Assembly (NCBI GenBank): GCA_900547295.1
Contig: URGK01000006.1
Location: 1 to 54,673, forward strand
DNA: 54,673 nt
Source: an uncultured Eubacteriales bacterium
GTDB taxonomy: Bacteria > Bacillota > Clostridia > Peptostreptococcales > Anaerovoracaceae
Direction of reading: 5' to 3'
Shown here: in pieces, positions 50,586 to 54,673 of the stretch
How positions within the stretch are numbered: the stretch's first letter is position 1
How the letters are laid out: the number at the start of each line of letters is the position of its first letter
The notes under the pieces: generated by a model
What the model was told of the DNA's origin: nothing
The model's input: only the letters and a program-made list of their open reading frames with translations
The model's database searches: none
Position numbers and translations under genes: made by a program

Positions 50586-51293
50586 ATGAGTGAGATCATT
50601 AGCTGGCTTACGGAGCATTCACTGTGGTTTCTTCTTGCGGCAGGTACGGTATTCAGCATATGCTGGCTGATGCACTTTAGAGACGAGCTTGAAATATCAC
50701 CGGTTAAGGTAGTGCTTTTTTCTATACTGCATACATTATACGGTGTACTTACGGTTAAAGTGTTTGCCGTAATCGAAACAGGATTTGATATGGACAGCGC
50801 AGGCAGCATGAGCCTGTTTGGTGCGGTGGCATTTATGCCTGCAGGATATTTCCTTGTTTCGGCAGTTACAAAGAAGAAGCCTTCGAAGGTGTTCGATATA
50901 TTTACCATATGCCTGCTGTTCACACTTATGTGTGCAAGGATTAACTGTATTATCAGCGGATGCTGCACAGGCAGGTTAATAGCGGGGACACAGTTCCACT
51001 ATCCGACCAGAGAGATAGAGATTGCATTCTATATTGTAATGCTGGTCGCTTTGGGAAGGAAGGTCCTGAACAGGGAAGGAAAAGGCGCAATTTATCCTAT
51101 ATATATGATAGCATACGGGATATTCAGATTCATTGAGGAATGGTTCAGAACATCCTCCGGCATGTATATGTTCCATAAGGCGCATATATGGGCGCTGCTT
51201 TCACTGATTATAGGGCTAAGCATATATTTTGAAATAAGGACAAAACAGAATAAGACACGAAGAAAAAATAAAGAGGGTACGAAACATGTCTGA
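50586..51293 (+). CDS. Lgt-like (prolipoprotein diacylglyceryl transferase family) membrane protein
   Basis: 235 residues from ATG 50586 (gaaagg; TTG 50577 less likely). About seven helices. ARINCIISGCCTGR and YPTREIEIAFYIVMLVALGRK are recognisable counterparts of Lgt's RxGNFxNxExxGRP and YPxxLYE, and YGIFRFIEEWFR of its GxxRFxxEFFR. The canonical HGG motif of the second helix is not clear, so it may be a paralogue with another acceptor. Its stop overlaps the next gene, which encodes a Sec-type secreted protein without a lipobox, by eight bases. Confidence 0.72.
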   Translation: MSEIISWLTEHSLWFLLAAGTVFSICWLMHFRDELEISPVKVVLFSILHTLYGVLTVKVFAVIETGFDMDSAGSMSLFGAVAFMPAGYFLVSAVTKKKPSKVFDIFTICLLFTLMCARINCIISGCCTGRLIAGTQFHYPTREIEIAFYIVMLVALGRKVLNREGKGAIYPIYMIAYGIFRFIEEWFRTSSGMYMFHKAHIWALLSLIIGLSIYFEIRTKQNKTRRKNKEGTKHV

Positions 51294-54018
51294 AGTAAAA
51301 AACATTGTAAAGAGGTTTTTATCATTAACACTCATATTTGCAATGGTAGCAGCAATGCTGCCTGCTGTTAGCATGCCTGTAAATGCAGCAACCAGTGGAA
51401 CTGTAACAGGGCTATCCGATGAGAATATAGGGCTAAGTTTCAATGGGACCGCAGATAGTGCGTGGAGTGCCAGCGGCACGCAGATCATCGGTAAGGCTCG
51501 GTCTACGTCTGGGTCAGGCTGCGGCAGTGGCAGTGACTATCGTTCTACGCTGACCATCACCAACAACAAGACCACAAAGGCGACGCTGTCCTTTGACTAT
51601 ACCGTCGTGGTAAGCGAAGGTACGATTCTGGTGAACAACACCACGACCACCATAGCCGGCAGCTTCAGCAAGGAGCTTGAAGCCGGCGGCACCGTTGAGG
51701 TGGAGATCAATTCCGGCAGCACCAGCGCCGACACCAAGATCACCATGACCAACGTGAAGCTGGTGGCCGATGTGAGCGCCACCGTGACCTTCCAGCCCGC
51801 CGAGAACGGCTCTTATACCGTGGGCGGGCAGACTATCACCGAGGTGTACACCCACACCCAGAGCTCCATGACCGCCTATCAGGTGGAGGCGACCCCGGCG
51901 GAGGGCTACCGCTTCAAGGGGTGGTACGATGTGGCCAGCGGAAAGTGCATCAGCACCGATGCCAAGACCACTCTGAACTTTGACAGTAACCGTATCATCA
52001 CGGCGCGATTCGTCAGCAAGGAGCTGGCGCTCTTTGAGACCGGCGGTCAGGTGTTTGACGACCTGAACGACGCGATCGCGGAGGCGCAGAAGAACCTGCC
52101 CGCTATCATCACACTCGCCGAGAGCGGTAAGATCACGGGGAACTACACCATCCCTAGCAAGGTCACCCTGCTGATCCCCTTCGATGAGGCCAAGACCTGC
52201 TATACCAGTACCCCGACCGCCATCACCTCTACCCCGACCGCTAAGCCCTTCCGGACGCTGACCATGGCGTCGGGCAGCTCCCTCACCCTTGCAAACGGGG
52301 CGGCCATCAGCATCGGCGGTCAGTATTATGCTGCCTCCGGCGGTCAGCAGGGCCGCATCGTTGGGCCTTATGGCTACATCAAAATGGAATCCGGCAGCGC
52401 CATCACCGTGCAGTCCGGCGCAAGCCTGTACGCATGGGGCTTCATCTCCGGCAGCGGCGCCGTCACCGTGGAGTCCGGCGGCTCTGTCTACGAATGGTAC
52501 CAGATTCTGGACTTCCGCGGCGGCTCGGCATCTTCTGACATGGGCAACAAGGTGTTCCCCTTTAGCCAGTACGCCGTGCAGAATGTGGAGGTACCCCTGA
52601 CCCTGCACGCCGGCGCCAGCGAGACGGTGTATACTGCGGTATACGCCATAAGGAAGATCAACCCCACCTCCATTCCCTTTATCGGGGACAAAGGCATGTT
52701 CAAAATCGTCTCCGGCAGTCTGACCAAGGCGTATGACGGCGCCACCGACCGCATCATCTACACCATCAACGGTGAGGCAGAGCTCAACAGCCTGAGTCTG
52801 AAGCTGGCAGGCATGAAAGTCAGCTCCAGCGGCTATGTTCTGCCGCTGACCAACAACATGACCATCAATTTGACCTCCGACAGCAAGCTGACCATCAACC
52901 AGACGGCGGCGCTGCTGCCCGGCGTGGAGGCCACCATCGCCAAGGGCGCCGAGTTAGTGGTGTCCAGCGGCGAGAGCATCTACATCTATGACCGTGATGA
53001 GTGGGGCGGCTACTGCGGTGCCGGTGACGCACAGTACATGTCGGTAGTCGTTGCCCCCGGACGGACAGGTAAGCGTGCGCCTCTGGCGGATGTACAGGTG
53101 GACGTCAACGGTACACTGACCGCCATCGGCGGCATCTACACCACCGCCAGCGGTGCGGACATCTGCTCCAGCGCCGGTACCGGCGCCTACAACCAGCAGG
53201 GTACCCCCGGCGCGGAGACCAAGACGTATCAGTATACCCAGAAGGGCAGCGTGACGGCACATGAGATCCCCATTACTCCCGCCAAGCTGCACAACGAAGA
53301 CGGCTCCTACACGGAAACTGCGACCGCAAACACTGGCGATGTTATCAACTATGTCAATGGCGTTTGGGGCGGCGAAGAGCCGGTGGAGCTGACGGTTACC
53401 TTTGAAGCCAACGGAAGTGCGGAATACCCGGTCGAAGGCACGATGACTCCACAGACCGTAAATGCAAAGACGGATACCGCACTGAACGCAAACTCTTTTA
53501 CCCGTAAAGGCTACAACTTCCTGAAATGGAATACGGCGGCTGACGGTACTGGCGACTCCTATGCGGATGGCGCGACCGTCAATCTGACGGCGGATACCAC
53601 CCTCTACGCCCAGTGGGAGGACAACCATTCTCTCACCAAGGTGATCAACAAGAAGGATGCCACCTGCACCGAGGATGGCTACACCGGTGATACAGTCTGC
53701 GCCATCTGCGGCAAGGAAATCACCAAGGGTGAAACCATTCAGTCCAAGGGCCACACCGAAGTCATTGACGCAGCAAAGGCTCCGACCTGCACCAAATCCG
53801 GCAAGACCGAGGGCAAGCACTGCTCCGTCTGCAACGCAATCATCGTTGCGCAGACTGAGATCCCTGCGACCGGTCACACTGAGAAGACCGTTGCGGGCAA
53901 GCCCGCAACCTGTACCGAAACGGGTCTGACGGATGGCATCAGCTGCTCTGTCTGCGGAACGGTTATCAAAGCGCAGGAAGAGATTCCCGCCAAGGGCCAC
54001 AGCTGGGATGCCGGTGTG
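51286..54018 (+). CDS. Secreted InlB-repeat/CxxC-repeat surface protein, 3' end lost at a chimeric join
   Basis: About 911 readable residues. Signal peptide (FLSLTLIFAMVAAMLPAVSMPVNA, cleavage near 36), beta-solenoid-like middle, an InlB/Flg_new-type repeat at ~165-243 (GYRFKGWYDVASGK...ARFV) and another at ~700-780 (TRKGYNFLKWNTAADGTGDSY...LYAQWE), then three CxxC modules of the type ATCTEDGYTGDTVCAICGKEI-GHTE at ~790-910. It stops being this protein at KGHSWDAG. Base composition and codon use change near 51.5 kb from AT-rich to GC-rich. No cell-wall anchor survives. Possible adhesin. Confidence 0.8.
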
Positions 54019-54027
54019 ATCACCATC
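54013..54027. other. Chimeric junction into high-GC actinobacterial DNA
   Basis: The frame passes from KGHSWDAG (CxxC module) to IAVPAVGTLLIFALVITPAATANILA (ZnuB helix) without a domain boundary, and the partner gene lacks its first two-thirds. The sequence downstream is actinobacterial. Confidence 0.75.
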
Positions 54028-54270
54028 GCCGTGCCGGCAGTGGGCACCTTGCTGATTTTCGCACTGGTGATTACGCCCGCGGCCACCGCCAATATTCTGG
54101 CCGGCTCCCCATTCAAGGCAATGGTGATCGCCAGCGTGCTGTGCTTGGTGTCGATTTGGGCCGGACTCGTGCTGTCGGCGATGTTCCCCGCTCCCCCGAG
54201 CTTCATCATCGTGACGCTTTCCACCCTGTTCTGGGCTATCGCCAAAGCCGTGGAGACGATGCGGAAGTAA
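54019..54270 (+). CDS. ABC-3 metal (Zn/Mn) permease, C-terminal fragment
   Basis: About 83 residues: AVPAVGTLLIFALVITPAATANILA is the conserved permease helix of ZnuB/MntB, followed by two more helices (VIASVLCLVSIWAGLVLSAMF and PSFIIVTLSTLFWAIAKAVE) to a natural stop. The first ~200 residues are absent. Codon use (GCC, CTG, ACC) and the sequence suit Bifidobacterium. It belongs to the right-edge fragment and converges with ispF. Confidence 0.82.
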   Translation: MTIAVPAVGTLLIFALVITPAATANILAGSPFKAMVIASVLCLVSIWAGLVLSAMFPAPPSFIIVTLSTLFWAIAKAVETMRK

Positions 54271-54288
54271 TCTCATCCATTTTTTCTT

Positions 54289-54317
54289 GCCCCCGCTGGC
54301 GAATTCATAGCGGGGGC
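54289..54317. terminator. Terminator between znuB-like and ispF
   Basis: GCCCCCGCT (54289-54297) and AGCGGGGGC (54309-54317), perfect 9-bp GC-rich stem, with flanking T and TTTG. Confidence 0.82.
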
Positions 54318-54321
54318 TTTG

Positions 54322-54673
54322 TTATATCTTCTCCACCAAGGCATTGGCGATGGCGGCGATGCCTTCGCCGTGGCCAGTGAATCCCATATGGTCGGTGGTG
54401 GTGGCGGTAACCGATACCGGGCAACCAACCGCCGCAGACAGGGCGGCTTCGGCTTCAGCACGGCGTGTGCCGATTTTCGGGCGGTTGCCGATGATCGCCA
54501 CCGAGGCCGATGCCGGCGTATACCCGTTGGATGCCAGATGCGCCACAACTTCTTGCAACATATCGATGCCATGCATTCCGGCACCATGCGCGTCCGCACC
54601 GACACCGAACAGTGAACCAATGTCTCCCAATCGGGCGGCGGCAAGCAACGCGTCAATCAGAGCGTGCGTGGCC
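54322..54673 (-). CDS. ispF: 2-C-methyl-D-erythritol 2,4-cyclodiphosphate synthase, 5' end beyond the window
   Basis: Reads ATHALIDALLAAARLGDIGSLF, then VAIIGNRPKI and the C-terminal TTTDHMGFTGHGEGIAAIA, all standard IspF. The first part with the zinc DxH lies outside. The frame is complete at its stop. IspF makes the cyclic intermediate of the non-mevalonate isoprenoid route. The alanine-rich, high-GC sequence is actinobacterial and unlike the rest of the window. Confidence 0.9.
   Translation of the reverse strand, partial: ATHALIDALLAAARLGDIGSLFGVGADAHGAGMHGIDMLQEVVAHLASNGYTPASASVAIIGNRPKIGTRRAEAEAALSAAVGCPVSVTATTTDHMGFTGHGEGIAAIANALVEKI

Noticed and set aside
51286..54270. A single 994-residue secreted protein with C-terminal membrane helices
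   Set aside because: The last ~84 residues are a ZnuB permease fragment with different codon use; the fusion is best explained by a join.
51514..54276. Long reverse-strand frames (364 and 440 codons) under the surface protein gene
   Set aside because: GC-rich shadows of the forward gene; amino acid content (His/Gly/Arg runs) is not protein-like.

Overview
Most of this window (about 1.08 to 51.3 kb) is a continuous, moderately AT-rich chromosome segment of a Gram-positive anaerobe. Evidence: clostridial-type aggagg ribosome-binding sites, VanRS-, YtrA-, WalJ- and RlmH-type genes, ferredoxin-dependent 2-oxoacid oxidation and complete histidine fermentation to glutamate. An amino-acid-fermenting Clostridia lineage (for example the Anaerovoracaceae/Family XIII neighbourhood) fits, but that placement is inference.

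Both ends look foreign. At the left edge (1-1074) lie fragments of folB and folP. folP is cut just before its PDSFSDGG motif, exactly where an ABC ATPase begins without its N-terminus. At the right edge a secreted InlB-repeat protein runs in frame into the last ~84 residues of a ZnuB-type metal permease, followed by the 3' part of ispF. These last 650 bases are high-GC and actinobacterial (Bifidobacterium-like). The gene fragments meet without ends, so I read both edges as chimeric joins, most likely assembly artefacts. Base composition also changes near 51.5 kb inside the InlB-repeat gene.

Layout of the main segment: (1) 1.1-6.1 kb, an ABC export operon with two ABC-2 permeases, an anchored protein and two paralogous membrane-anchored beta-repeat proteins, the second broken by an in-frame TAA. 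(2) 6.3-8.0 kb, a small accessory patch: a start-less hicB, RelB/RelE-type toxin-antitoxin genes, decayed repeat fragments, a tRNA 3'-end-like sequence and a 28-codon Cys-rich peptide gene with its own terminator. (3) 8.2-11.7 kb, a VanRS-type two-component system and a C39-like secreted peptidase. (4) 11.8-17.2 kb, an APC permease, a long AraC regulator and an amidohydrolase. (5) 17.3-21.8 kb, aspS, a MerR regulator with a textbook 19-bp-spacer promoter, and two transporters. (6) 22.1-28.5 kb, the operon hutH-hutU-hutI-fchA-ftcD turning histidine into glutamate and formimino/methenyl-THF. (7) 28.6-31.4 kb, a four-subunit 2-oxoacid:ferredoxin oxidoreductase that could continue from glutamate-derived 2-oxoglutarate. 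(8) 31.4-33.3 kb, a HicBA module with frameshifted hicA and an ECF sigma/anti-sigma pair. (9) 33.3-39.5 kb, cysteine desulfurase, RNase H, walJ-rlmH, Crp/Fnr, a purple-acid-phosphatase-like enzyme, DtxR and ArsR regulators. (10) 39.6-41.5 kb, a secreted nuclease with a small partner and a flavodoxin-fold reductase. (11) 41.6-48.6 kb, a GntR-ABC system paralogous to region 1, two EamA exporters, a DUF2804 protein and a PadR-DUF2812-DUF2812 operon. (12) 48.6-51.3 kb, gene-poor DNA with a structured IS605/omega-RNA-like end but no tnpB, a lipoprotein, an XRE regulator and an Lgt-like protein.

The window is rich in readable regulation: perfect dyads at the GntR, PadR, ArsR and MerR promoters and 11-bp direct repeats before the response regulator. 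No rRNA, intact tRNA or CRISPR array was seen.
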